A stretch of 64,000 nucleotides of DNA from Rhynchonema sp. JSB1_4. Lineage: Eukaryota > Nematoda > Chromadorea > Monhysterida > Xyalidae. Positions 1-12,000 of the stretch are shown here, piece after piece. The notes below the pieces were generated by a model. That model was given only the letters and a program-made list of their open reading frames with translations. It searched no databases and was not told the DNA's origin. How positions within the stretch are numbered: the stretch's first letter is position 1; each line of letters starts with the position of its first letter. Made by a program: the position numbers and the translations under genes. The stretch is from assembly GCA_030248065.1 (NCBI GenBank), contig JASAMV010008409.1:25743-89742 (forward strand), read 5' to 3'.

Positions 1-1381
1 TTTCGGAGGTGGCAAGATAGTGAAACATTCAAACGTTGCTGCTCATTTGGGAAATGGTTGCTTCGTAGAATACAGAACGTCGCATGAGGATTTTCTCTTT
101 CATTCGTTTTGCAAGTGCACCAGCTCCGAAATGGGGATCGCATGGGCTGCGCTGGCCTTTCACGATACTATAGGCTCCATTTTGTTTAAATCTGGGCGTT
201 TTAATTAGAGTCAATCATCAAACGGGATCACTGAGATAATCACAGTATCACCGAACGACTAGCAAATCTGGGCTAGGCAAAAGAGAGCAAATTAATATCA
301 CTGAATTTCACTAAGCGCCAGATCGAGTCGACCCCAGTAGATCTTGGTCCTTTGGGCGATCTATTATGTTCGATCTGTGAGCTCCCGTCACTCCACTCCA
401 AGTTGCCTCGAAGCTTCAAAGTTCTGGGCGACCAAGGTTGCTCGAGTGGCCAACACGGTTGTGTTCAGCTGGACTGCTTACATCTTACCATGGTGCTGTT
501 GTTTCTTTTGGTCCGGGGGATGAAAAGCCGAACATCCATAGTTATTCAAGGATTGTTTGCGATGAATTTAGTCTCTTCGTGATTTGAACTTGGTAAATTA
601 GTGATGTGGTGGGTAGGATCAGCAGACGAGTTTGGTATGGGTTACTGTAGTTATAGTTGGGATCGGAAGGGATGTGATGAAACTTTCGATTGAAGATTGA
701 TCGAAAAGGCAAAAAAACCATAATCATAGGCTCCGTTGACGACCAACGTTGGCGATGCGCGTTGACCGCATGAATATAAGCCAAATGTTTCAACTGCTCA
801 GCTCACCTCGCATTGTCACTCATTTCGGGGAACAACGCTTTCATCATCGTTTGCAAATCCTCCTCGGAGTTAGATCGTGTTGACACCGTCGAAAGTGTAT
901 CAGAACCTGGAAACAAGCTTTTTTGATTGTTTGAGCTTCACGCGAGAGAATACGTCCTGACCGTATACGAAAGACAATCAGTAACTGGCACCTCGGACAG
1001 AGGAGATGCTCAATAAGTGACTTGCATTGCACTTGTCCGATTGTTGTAAAAGTCACTTTTCGTGTAAAAACTAAGATAACGTGGTCAAAGTTACCATACA
1101 GCGTACCCTCTGAGTGGCACTCTTGATAGTGGAACCCTTCATAATGACAGTGGACATTTTGGAACGATAATTTGGTCCTCGATCTGCCGGTAACATCGTA
1201 ATTAGCACTTATATTTTTATTGCCGCAATTTTCCCACCCGGTCTCGTAACTATGATTTTATCAGTTCATTTACCTATATTGTTTTATGCGTCATTTAGGA
1301 GGAGTGAGCCAACCAATATGATGCATATTCTCTATAATGACAGAAAATGGTGTGAACACTGAACCGCCACACCAAACATAT
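1..1381. other. Intergenic sequence, no gene recognised
   Basis: Only short overlapping frames on both strands, none with a recognisable domain or paired splice signals. Two TGAAACAT/ATGTTTCA octamers are present (21-28 and 785-792). The block near 120-140 (CTCCGAAAT) resembles parts of repeats seen again near 2945, 34990 and 46950, so the left edge is probably old transposon sequence. Confidence 0.5.
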
Positions 1382-1464
1382 GCTCCCGGAAGAACTCTAA
1401 CCTCCGACCTCCCAGCCACCCAGGCCTGGACAGCAAGTTGCTCTACCAACTGAGCTGCGGGAAC
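1382..1464 (-). tRNA. tRNA-like sequence, probable pseudogene or SINE head
   Basis: Read on the minus strand, a 7-bp acceptor stem (GTTCCCG pairing with CGGGAGC, one G-U) encloses a D arm GCTC-loop-GAGC that includes an A-box-like segment GCTCAGTTGGTAGAGC, and a T arm of five pairs around loop TTAGAGT. The B box GGTTAGAGTTC matches the GGTTCGANTCC consensus at 9 of 11 positions. The anticodon arm does not fold cleanly and the molecule is about ten bases longer than a standard tRNA, so no isotype is assigned. I infer a decayed tRNA or a tRNA-derived SINE head retaining internal Pol III promoter boxes. Confidence 0.45.
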
Positions 1465-1603
1465 GCGGTCCGGCTGCGGCTCAAAGTTGCACTACCCATG
1501 CAACCGTACAGACACATACTGCTTTGCACGCCACTGCGCTACACGTTGCGCTGGCCAGCAGACTTCCAGTCTACAATGGTCCCGGTTTCGATCACGTCTC
1601 AGT

Positions 1604-2381
1604 CAGGGTTGTATTTAAAAAAAAGTAAAAAATTTCTTGTAAAAAAATTTTTTTTAAAAAAAGTTGGCCACTTTTTTTACTTTAAAATTTTAAAAAGTAA
1701 GTCCACTTTTTTATTATTTTTTCCCTTTTTTCGTTATTTTCTCACTTTTTTAAGGTAAAAAGGCATGTTTTCATACGTTTTACTGCTCATCATTCTCAAA
1801 AAAATTGCCTGCAGCGCTTATATTTCAGTTTAAAATGGTGTTGTAATGGACTCATACAGTTCCCAGACATCCCAACAATCGCTGCACGTATAATATAGGA
1901 CACCCCATACCGTATACTGTGCAGTTATTGAGCTATCGACGTAAGCTATCGACAGACTCCACGTTGCTCGCCTATTTGCAGTTGTGTTGATTTGTCATTT
2001 GTTGCTTTTGTCACACAACATGAGTGTGGTGTAAGTCTTTATCTCTCTTAAAATTTATCCGAAAATTCACAAACAGAAGACTGATCTTCCCTTTGTCATA
2101 TATACCCACAGAGTTACCTTCGAGGTTCTCAAAGCCATGACCAAAGATCGCAGATCGCTAGATGGCTAGATCGCAGGTGATCGACGTAAACATGCCAAAG
2201 GAAAAGTTCTCTTTGGTGTCCCTCAAAACATAGCTAAGTAACATGGTTTCAGAAATTTCATTTTTCAAGAAACCAATTTTTGGGGGTCCGGAACAAAAAA
2301 AAGTGACTTTTAAAAAAAAATTTAAATAAAGTTTTGTTTAAAAAAAAGTTCGATAATAAAAAATTTTTTAATCCCACCCTG
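1604..2381. mobile_element. hAT-type non-autonomous element (CAGGGTTG family), copy 1
   Basis: Starts CAGGGTTG and ends CCACCCTG, flanked on both sides by the identical 8-bp target duplication GTCTCAGT (1596-1603 and 2382-2389). The sub-terminal 80-100 bases are A/T runs (TTTAAAAAAAAG). The 778-bp interior has no transposase. Eight-base duplications and CAGGG termini are diagnostic of the hAT superfamily. Confidence 0.9.
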
Positions 2382-2389
2382 GTCTCAGT

Positions 2390-3764
2390 ACAAAAGTAGG
2401 GTTGACTGTCTGTACGCATGTATGTCCCTATCGGAAAGGTATCGATAGACTGTACTGTATTATGAAACATCAGCAGCAGCCATCCCACTAACTGCGTCGT
2501 CTCCGTTTGTGCACGATGACGGTGTTGCTGCGTCGATGCGGTAGCTCGTTCTCGTGTTTGCCGATGCCGAGTATCTTGTGCGCCTTGTTCTGTTTGATCG
2601 ATTGCGTCGTGGTGCTGGCGCTTTGTGGCCGTCGAATGCTGACACGACGAGATGAGTGTCGGGTCGAGAATGGCACCAGTTCGGCGCCAAAAGGTTGCGT
2701 GGGGATGTCGACGCCTGGAACCTATGTAGATATTGTGCGAAGGTACGGTCCCGGGGGCACGGGTTCTGGCCCAGCCGCCTATTCAGGCCTGGCTGGAACC
2801 TAAGCCTGAGCCTATAAATGCGTGAAACATACCATGCGTTTATCGGCCGCGCCTGAAAAACTATGTATGTAACTGAGCCTGAAAAGGTCTGTGTCACGTT
2901 TCCGAAATCGGCAGCTACGTCTGAATGTTTCACCAATCCACCACCTCCGAAATCGGGCTCGTGTTGGAGTATAGTGTTGCTATATTTCGTGTTTCATGTC
3001 GATCTGACAGAGCCCATCGGATCACCAGAAAGGGAAACCAAATATAAGCCCCCATCCACCGACCTGTATCCTTGTCCCCGGATCGGACGGCTAGAGCACC
3101 AGGCACCTGGTAGTTGATGTTTTGCCAGGTGTGAATTGCGGCAGCCAAACGCGGACTCAATTGCGACTCAAATACCGAAGGACAGGAACCAGCTGGATGG
3201 TTCGCTTGGGAGACGCGCCGGAATAGACCTACAGTATATGGAGCAGCATTCTTTGTATTTCGGTGTAGGATTCCACCCCCGGCTAAAAATTTATGTGTTA
3301 TAAAAGTGGGTAGAATTTGAGTTTTCATTGGTGTATAATTCTACACTCGATCCCAGTGGAAACCGGGGCCACAGGGAATGCAAGAATTGGTAAGAATTGT
3401 GAGGCAATAGTCACACCCAAAAATATGCTTCGTCATTTGTATAAATCCGCCTGCCGAATTTGGCGTGGTAGCCGACCAAAAACCAAAGGAAATATTTCTA
3501 CCAAGCCCACTCGGTGTGTACAAATAGATTTTACACTTTTGATCAATTTCGGCGTCAATTTGGACCTTTTATTTTGCAACAGAAACTCACGGGGGTAGAA
3601 TTATGCACGTTCACCACGGGCAGGGGTAGAAAATTTACATTTTGCATTCTGCTCCGGCTAGAACTTCTACATTGATTGGAAACTGGCTCAGGTCGTTAAA
3701 AGGCTTTGTAATTATAATTGGGCACCGCACCGATGACGAACGCAACAGAAAAAAGGACTTGGGA
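2390..3764. other. Mostly non-coding stretch with repeat fragments around one candidate exon
   Basis: Apart from the minus-strand exon at 2488-2714, this holds sequence related to blocks at 34.99 and 46.94 kb (TCCGAAATCGGGC preceded by ATGTTTCAC), which marks a degraded dispersed repeat at about 2920-3010. A minus frame at 2930-3328 is open for 132 codons but overlaps that repeat and has no recognisable domain. Short GCCTAAGCCT-type runs occur near 2800. Confidence 0.4.
2488..2714 (-). CDS. Probable 3'-terminal coding exon, basic serine-rich tail, unknown protein
   Basis: On the minus strand a splice acceptor (GGTTCCAG) is followed by 75 open codons and a TAG stop at 2488-2490. The reading starts with two bases of a split codon, so the preceding exon must end in phase 1. 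The peptide is hydrophilic, with STRHSSRRVSIRRP followed by IKQNKAHKILGIGKHENE and a final KRRRRS, like the cytoplasmic C-terminus of a receptor or channel. GC content is far above its surroundings, which supports coding. No 5' exons could be placed between here and 9 kb, so this may be an orphan fragment. The other minus frame (2460-2936) is also open but lacks composition or splice support. Confidence 0.4.
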
Positions 3765-4120
3765 TCAGTGTTTAAACGGGATCGAGATCTCGATCCGAAG
3801 GTTCGGGATCCCGAACGGTTTTTGGATCACTATCCCGAATCCCGATCCCGAAACTTTTCGGGCGACTGGAAGCCTTTCACAATCCTTTTTCGTCATTTTG
3901 TTCCGTCAAATTTGTTAATTTTTCTTATCAGGCTGCATATTTCGACTCAACATCGCTTCTTTTTACACCAGTTTCATCATTAAAAAGGACTTTCAACTGA
4001 TTTCGAGTGATAAGAAAAAGGACCACAAATTCTTTGGCTCTTACACGACTAAAAATATTTGCTCTAATCAAGATCCCAAATTTTTGTCCAATCTCGATCC
4101 CGAAACCACGAAAAGTGGCA
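3765..4120. mobile_element. Degenerate (GATCCC)-bearing hAT-like remnant
   Basis: Begins CAGTGTTTAAACGGGAT, close to the 17.2-kb element terminus CAGTGTTCGAACGGGAT, and continues with diverged GATCCCGAA units (to about 3860) and again TCTCGATCCCGAAACC near 4110. No target duplication or clear right terminus survives. Confidence 0.5.
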
Positions 4121-4379
4121 AAACTGTTGACGATACACCACCATTATAAACAGTTGCGTTCCTAAACTTTGCCTCATGCACGTTAGTTAATTAAAAATTT
4201 GGATAATGATTATCTACACTTCAGCTAAGTGCGCACTTACGGGGGGTCAACATTTCTGCACATTTACACATCCGTTTCAGCATAGACGGCGGTCTAAGTT
4301 CCATAACGTCTGGGGCACCTACATATTTTTAGTACTCGAGGGCATCAAAAGTTCGCCTGTGAGACAATGGGCTTTACAA

Positions 4380-4752
4380 CATTTCACGAAGGGGCTGAGT
4401 GGAGTGCTGGGTGGTAAGTTCAGTGGAAAGTTGAGTGGAATGCACGGTGAGAAAAAGTTCTGATTGAAAACCGTCCGACTGATAAAGTTCACAGAACTCT
4501 TCGAGTTCACTAACTCACTGAAGAGTTCAGTGGCCCGGATACGGTATGTAGCGTGAAACTTGTTGCACGTGTTGTAGCGGGACGTGTGAAGCTGGGTGTG
4601 TTTCTGTGTGGCCACCGAATGGTCGCGCGTGTCGCAGAAACCCAGTTTGGTTGAGTGAGTGGCGTTTCCAATTATATGGTTTCGCGTGCGAGAATTACAC
4701 GAGCGATTCCACCCAACTTTCCATTGAACTTTCCACTCTACCATTTCGTGAA
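4380..4752. repeat. Fold-back element with TTCACGAA ends
   Basis: Left end CATTTCACGAAGGGGCTGAG and right end CTACCATTTCGTGAATAG are inverted copies. The arms consist of repeated AGTTnAGTGGAA units (left) and their complements ACTTTCCAnT (right). The same design is seen at 31866-32180 and, more distantly, at 9423, 13700 and 60433. Confidence 0.7.
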
Positions 4753-5350
4753 TAGCATCCTAGGTCTGACAGACTGATTATGAATCACATTAACAAATAA
4801 AAATGACCAAGTCTAATAATATACCTCCACGTTCGGATCTGTTTGAAAGCCACCTGCGTATTGTGGGTGAGGCCAGCGCCATTTCAACGGGTTTGTGCGT
4901 GTGTGTGTGTGTGATGAAACGTTATTTACGATGATATTTTTCGTTGATTTAGGATTCTGATGAAATGATTCCGAATGATGTCAGATCCAAGCATATTGTG
5001 GTTGTGTTGGAATGATCTGTAAGCATCCTGGAGCATATATATTCCTTACTATGTACGTAGTAGATAAACAATTAATGTTGGATTAATATTAATTGCGCCC
5101 ACCTCCGAGCAAGCTAATCTCCAGATATGCCAGTCATGACCAAGCACATGATCAATTTAAATAATCTTAATGCTTGAAAAATTGCATATGCTCTCAAGTT
5201 TCGGCACAGCCGGTATAGCAAAAAGTAACATAATCCAAAAGAAATTTGACCGCCTTGGAGGTCCCTGAACCCATTATTGAACAACGACGTAAGCAAAACA
5301 CAATAACAGTGGGGGTACCGTGTAAGCAAACGTTGTCAGCAAGAATTTTC
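4753..5350. other. Intergenic, nothing recognised
   Basis: AT-rich sequence with a short GT microsatellite at about 4898-4912. No exon-like island or repeat terminus was recognised. Confidence 0.5.
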
Positions 5351-5351
5351 A

Positions 5352-5927
5352 GTGCTTAAAGCGGAGCCGCCGCTATTGTTTTTTTGGTTGTCGACCTCGG
5401 TTTTTTTACTCATATCGTTTGTTGGCATCGAGATCAAAAACACTAGTTTTGACGAACTTCACCAAAATGGCGATTACCCACCGAAATCGATCCGCCAAGA
5501 TGGTCTATCGGGAACAAAACTGTCCGATATTGACGCACATTTGCACATGATGATCAGGAATGACAAGAGAAATTCAGAATCACTGGTGCGTGATATAGGC
5601 GGCGGGTTACGGTAGCCCGATAAAACATTAGCTCTATTGTAAATAATAAATGTTATGTCAACCTACCGTAACGAGCCGCCTATACCACACCTCTGTGATT
5701 TGAATTTTCCTTTGGACATCCTGATTTCCATGCACACATAGTGCGTCAATATTTTGGTGATTTGTTCCCGTACGGCCATGTTGGTGGATCGATTTCGGTG
5801 GGTAAACGTCAGTTTGGTGAAGTTCTTGAAGGTTAATGTTCTTCATCCCAGTGCCAACTAACGATTAATATAAAAAAACCGAGGTCCAAAACCCAAAAAA
5901 AAACAATAGCGGCGGGCCGGTTTAAGG
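5352..5927. repeat. Long palindromic (fold-back) element
   Basis: Left arm begins TTAAAGCGGAGCCGCCGC and right arm ends GCGGCGGGCCGGTTTAA. The arms, about 280 bases each, remain readable as inverted copies (for example GGCGATTACCCACCGAAAT left against ATTTCGGTGGGTAAACG right) around a centre near 5640. Short ORFs in the arms are by-products. Confidence 0.8.
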
Positions 5928-8340
5928 TTTGAGACACTGGATCGGCGAAATAGCTTACTAATTTGTCTTTTTGGTGATAAGAGCAAAAAAGAATGGAAAG
6001 AGAAATTACGTGCATGTAAGCTTGTGCATTGTGTCTAAATGCATGCACGAAATTAACGTGTATTACTTTCTCTTCCATTTGTTTTTCACTCTTCTCAGCA
6101 ACCTTTATGTAGACGTGTCATAGCAGCATATGTACTTGCTGATAAATGCTGACAATTACTGACCCTGGATGCTTTAGCATTTTGATCATTTATTAAGATT
6201 ACGGTAGGTGGGAGGTACTGGTTTTCACGCCTACGTGTGTGCTATTTCTGGGTTATGTGGAGCAAAAGCTTTTAGTGCTCACGCTCGTAGAAAACTTCAA
6301 TCCCAATTGAGATTTTAAAAAAGAAACCGCACCTGCTGTACATGTGTGTCCCGTTTGAGCTTGCATGGAGGCACTTTGCTTGCATAATGTCCACTCAGCG
6401 GGAGTCAATTAGGCAAGATTCAGTACAGATACATACTAAGGTATACGTAACTCCACGTGTTCCCGCTTAATGGTTCCGTCTGGATACAACTTGACTTGTT
6501 CAATTTTTCACGTGTGCAGTAATCTATAAGGGCATTTTATACTTTCTGTCGTTGCGACACACGCAACATTTTCTCGCGCTATGATTGGCTCATGCGCGAC
6601 CAACACAGCAATCAACACGTCAGGAAATGATGCGTGTTGCAACGAGACAAAGTATAAAGTGGCCTATATTTTGCAAAGAGTACATACAGTAGGTATAGCT
6701 TTTTTTGGGACATCTAGTCAAGGTATACGCGGACATCCGATTTGAACTTTCTTGTACACATGAACTTTCCGACACACACCCAGGTCAAGGCACAAAATAC
6801 GATGCGACAGTGGTCCGAAAGACGATCGCCGGTGTAAACTGCGTGCTGTGTATCCATTTTTTGTGCCTGATCTTCAGGATATAGAGGTTCTCGGCTTTAT
6901 TGTGGTCTTCTGATGTTTCAACCATCTTATAAAGAAACAAAGGCCACCAGGTATATGCTTTGTTACGCAAAATGGGTATTGGCAGAGCAGCTGCTTGAGA
7001 TTCCTGATGATTTCAAAACAGCCTGCAAAGCCTCTTTATGGTGCGTGTGAACGCGAAACATCGCAAGAAAAGATGTGCACATGAAATAATTCGAATTCAA
7101 AAAATTAAATGATTTATTCAACGCATCACGTGACCAGTACATAACAATACCAACCGAGCTTTGTTGCTTAATATAACGTTTGAAACATCAGCTGCACGTA
7201 GAATCCACAGAACATCAATAATGAAGCTGGTAAACGTTGTATCCGCATTTTGAACGCACAGCACACTAATACACCATATGCGAATAAATTGTTGGACCCG
7301 GTCATCTTCTTTTGGATCACCTTGTAATGCCGCCCTTTCATTGAAAGAGAAAAAAGTTCGAACTGATGTTCAAACTATATGGACATCATACTTGACAACG
7401 AGTTGTTTTCACTCATCGTGTTGTTTTATCCCGTCCACAAACTTCTCAACAGCCAGCACTCTGCTGGAACAGCGGTGGTGAAGAGCGCTCCAGGCAAAGA
7501 GCAAACAAGGCAATCCAAGTCAAGACTGTTGTTCAAACGGACGGGGCTGTATTTGCCAAACACTCGAGATTCGCGTTGACCCTTGGACGAAATACAAGAT
7601 GAGCTTCAGTAAGCAGACGAACGAAGGCAAACAATAACGAACGAACAATTAACGATACATACATACGAGGTATTGTATACATAGTTTGTTGTATACAATT
7701 CTATACACTGTTGTATACAATTCTGCAATTCTACACAGTTGTATACATACAATTCTACACTGTTTTACTATCACAAGAATCTCTGTTTGACAACGAAGGC
7801 ACCGTTTTCTTCAAATTTTAAGACAACCACATCACTGCACAGCATTCGTGAAAATACACCCGAAGCGCGCCATATTTTTTTGACGAACATAGCACCCTCT
7901 TAAGAAACTGCTCAGTTTGCCAAGAGCATTACACTAAACCCTGCTCTGGATGGTGAACATAAGATTGTTTTTTTTGAAAACTTTTGGTTTTGGTTTTGAA
8001 AATCACTTGCTAGATTTGTAACCTCAATCTATGTACAATATGTACATTTATGCACTACTTTGTATAGTTGACGGCACAGTACCGAATAAACTGTGAGGCT
8101 AGGTGTTGACTTACCAGAGTCCGGAGACTCTGCTCTATTGGTGCATTTTACAGTGGTTGGGCAAACAAAATGCACTAAATTTTCCCATGGTGAGCCTTCA
8201 AGAAATAGGTGAAGAATGACACTGCTGGTGCGTATAGGTACACATATATGTACATGTGTATGTATATATCGTGTGGTTAAGACCAGTTTTGTCCATGTCT
8301 AGATATACGCACCAAAATGTGTTCATCTTGACCGAAGGTA
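5928..8340. other. Intergenic with one MITE and a simple repeat
   Basis: No gene is supported. A small inverted-repeat element at about 6530-6655 has arms TTTATACTTTCTGTCGTTGC and GCAACGAGACAAAGTATAAA. A tandem of GTTGTATACAATTCTA-like units lies at about 7672-7765. Blocks at 6785-7080 and 7280-7600 have several overlapping open frames on both strands but no consistent splice-bounded exon. Confidence 0.45.
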
Positions 8341-8341
8341 G

Positions 8342-8891
8342 TTTAAAGGGTGTGTCTAACGTCTCCTAACCCCATGTTTTGTTGGGTGGAATTGAAAGAT
8401 GACCTCGAAAGGCCGCCGTGTGCAAAAAACCGCGTCTTCTAACCAGCCAAATCGCGAAATCTTGAGGGTTACTTTTCGAATTAAATCAATTTCCGGACAC
8501 AAAATTCAGACTGAGCTGACGGAAAAAAGCTGCGAAGCGAAACACACACAAACCAGCTTCTATGTGTTAAATGAAACATTCATTGTGTCCACAGTCAAGC
8601 CAGCAGCCAGAGCGGTGTGTGTTGAGCGTCTACGTGCATTGTGTAGGCGGCTGAGCCGCGCTTAAACATGCAATGTTTCAGCAGAATAATGCCAAACGTG
8701 AGTAGCTCCCACTCAAAAGCGTCTGGAGTTTTGTGTCCGGAAATTGATTTAATTCGAAAAGTAACCCTCAAGATTTCGCGATTTAGCGAGTTACAAGACG
8801 CGGTTTCTTGCACACGTCGGCATGTCGAGGTCATCTTTCGATTGCACCTCATAAAACATGGGGTTAAGAGACGTTAGACACACCCTTTAAA
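8342..8891. mobile_element. Inverted-repeat transposon relic with TTTAAAGGGTGTGTCTAACG ends
   Basis: The left end TTTAAAGGGTGTGTCTAACG is matched by CGTTAGACACACCCTTTAAA at the right. The arms stay complementary for about 150 bases, for example GAGGGTTACTTTTCGAATTA against TAATTCGAAAAGTAACCCTC. The centre carries two TGAAACAT octamers (8572 and 8673). There is no transposase ORF. Confidence 0.85.
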
Positions 8892-9013
8892 TGCAAATTT
8901 TGTGAGAGAGCAAGGAAAGAATGCTTTGCACTCAAAGCGAAGTAATTCGTTTCAGGACCTGAATACCCAGTATACCTGGTTCGAATAGTACAGCTCAAAC
9001 AGAATCAAGCGTC

Positions 9014-12000
9014 ATGAGACCAACAACACCTTTACTTGTCACTTTCTACTGCCTGATCGTGCAAGGAGCAATCGCCGCAGACTACAATTCGACGCAAACG
9101 CTGCTGAAACAATTGCTTACGGGCTATGACAGTAAAGTGCCACCGACAGGTTCGAAAGGTATAAACATGTCAATGTCAGGTTTTCTTCGGACTCGACTGA
9201 GTTAAAGCAGTAGATCTAAAAAAATTAGCACCTAACGTTTAAGACCTAAACATTACGCAAACTCTCGCAGGGGTGATTTGATTTAATTTGTAGTTAAGCG
9301 TTTACTCAGTCCGCGCCCAGGTCTGTTTACCTATCTGCGGGCAGTGAATGTCAACAAGAACGTTTCCGGTTCCTGGAGATGCTGGAGTAATTGCATATTT
9401 TTATCCTGCGCAACAGGATATTGGGTGATATTTTCGAAACGGTGTAAAGGTCAGTTGGGTGTAAAGGTCGGTGGAAAGCTCGGTCGACAGCTCAGTGTGA
9501 TAGACCTCGGTGTAAACTTGAAACATTCCACGTTAATAACAGGCAATGTTTCACGTTTACACCGAGCTACGCTGACCGAGCTTTCGACCGAACTTTACGC
9601 CGACCTTTACACCCAACTGATCTTTACACCGTTTCGAAAATTCCGCCCACTGTATAGTGTTCCGTTCTGAAACATGTATGAAACCGTTCCACTAGAAACG
9701 GAACAAAATAAGTACCCAAACAGTGTTTACTCCTTGGCCTGGTGGAGCCGCACGAACGTTCTTGGCCTGGTCTTTCCTAGGTAGATGTTCGGGTTCGGGA
9801 ATTGGTGCCTGACTGATATATACATATTGTAGGCCCCGCTAGCTACAGTATGCTTATGTCAAGTTTGGGCTTGGAACAACATACACAATCTGCGGAACGA
9901 TGTATATGAGTCCCGGGACTGAAATCATAAGACAATAAACAACTATGTATATAACATATATAACTCTGCCCTCGCTATGCACTGATGTGACGAAACTCCG
10001 TTTATGAGGTTGCACGCAGTGATGTTACAGCCCATCAATAAGATCGGCTGGTAGAGCTTTCTGGAGGCAAATTTGCCAGAGGCGTTCGCACTGACGAGCC
10101 CTGGCGCCTCGGTCTGTCTGCGAAAGCCGGGCGAAACAGACCAACAATTACTGCACTCAGTATGTACATACTCAGCATACCGTTCACTTTCAGGCCAGCT
10201 CGTGCACGACACAATCCACTTGATTGTGACTCAGGCGCGATTTGACGAACACGGAGACGCGGTGCGTGCCCGTAGCTCATCCCAGCCACGTGGAATTGTT
10301 TTTTTTATAATTGCGTGATATCGAAAGTATAAATGCTGCAATTGGCAGCCCGGCACCTGGAGATAGCGTGATATCGTTGTTTTTTCCATAGGCTGCCAAG
10401 ACGGCATAGGTATTATACTTACTGTATTTTTTTTCCCAAGTCACGCCAAGTCAGTCACTTGAGCCGGTCAGTTTTTTTTCGTACTTTAACGAATTCAGCC
10501 CATTGTTGGCAGCAGATGGGACAAGAACTGACTGAGTTCAGCAGACTAACATGGGACCGTGCCTGTCTTTTATATCCCTATAGCGATTATTATTTGGCCA
10601 ATCCCCATACTTCACATCCTCTGCTTATTTTCAGGATTTGGCTTGAGATTTTTGCTTTGGATGTCGATTAATTGATGGGATAATGATTATTCAAATAAGA
10701 TTCGTGAGTGAGCCAATCTAAAAACAGCTGGGAAGCAGAAAATTTTATGGATGGCACTGTCACTATTAGCATGTCAAGTCGAAATCAGTTTTTCCTACTG
10801 TGTATGCCACAGGGTTACTGTATTCGAAAAACTGACTGACTCAACTGCCTGACGCGCTAACACCCTGCTGCAACAGCACGTGATCGGATAATTGCCTGTT
10901 ATGTAGAGAAAGGGAGCCCTCGGAGCCATTCAGTGCTTTTCCATTAATTGACTATTTCCACACAGACCTAAATTCAGTGAATGAATTTTCTGGCTGCGGG
11001 GCTTTCACAAACCACAAATAAAAGTACACAAACGGGGTGTTCCTTTGGTGGTCAGTACTGGGTGATGATATAAGTGAGCAAAGTGTAGGTATATTTGAAC
11101 ACCGCTTGACTTTTCTCGATTGTATTTTTTGCATTGGGGCTTGGCATGTCAGTTTCGATGATTTCTGAAACTCAACAAAAGTGACTTTGAATTCATAAAA
11201 GATGCCATTTGATTATATCGTTTCAGCTGATTGTGGTGCACGTGAGACAAAAATGGCTTGACCCACGCCTGGCACGCAAGAATTCGGGTGCAGGTGAGTA
11301 GAACCGTACGTCTTAATGTTCATTCCCAAATAATATGGCAAAATTAGCCTTTTTTTCACGAGAAACATTTATGTACCCACACCCGCGGGTTGTGTCAATG
11401 ACACAGCCGCGGAAGTTGGCTGATGGTCAGAAGCTTCGTTTGACATTCTAGGTATACTGTATGTGTAGCTTACACGTGGCACTGAGAACAGGGCACATTT
11501 GAATGGCAGTATCAACTTTGCGTAAACCTTTGTTTTGTAATAGGGATGGCGCACAAATTGACCAGCGTAAAAGTTGTTCCTCTCCACCAAATGATGAACA
11601 ACTATAAGAATAAAAAGTTGGATAAGAATATACTAAAAGCAATATTTGACATTATATATACATATTTGTCGCGCAGATGCAGACGCAACGCAAGCTCTGA
11701 CGATCGACGTGACGAACACCATCTGGTTACCACATTTGGCATTCACAATTGGACGACATACAAACGACGCAGATGACTCGCGCATGTTGACCGTCCTGGA
11801 CAGTGTGGGAATGGTGCAACACACTGAACGGTATGGCGGACGGGCAATTGAGCAAAACCACTTTGAGCAAGTGAAAAAGAGTAGAGTTCGAAAGAGCAGA
11901 ACATGAAAACGAATGGAATAAGAATCTACAGATTTTTTACGAGTGAGTAGGCATGCAGTATAGACCTAAAGCTTTAACATAAAACTAAGCCTAACTGTAA

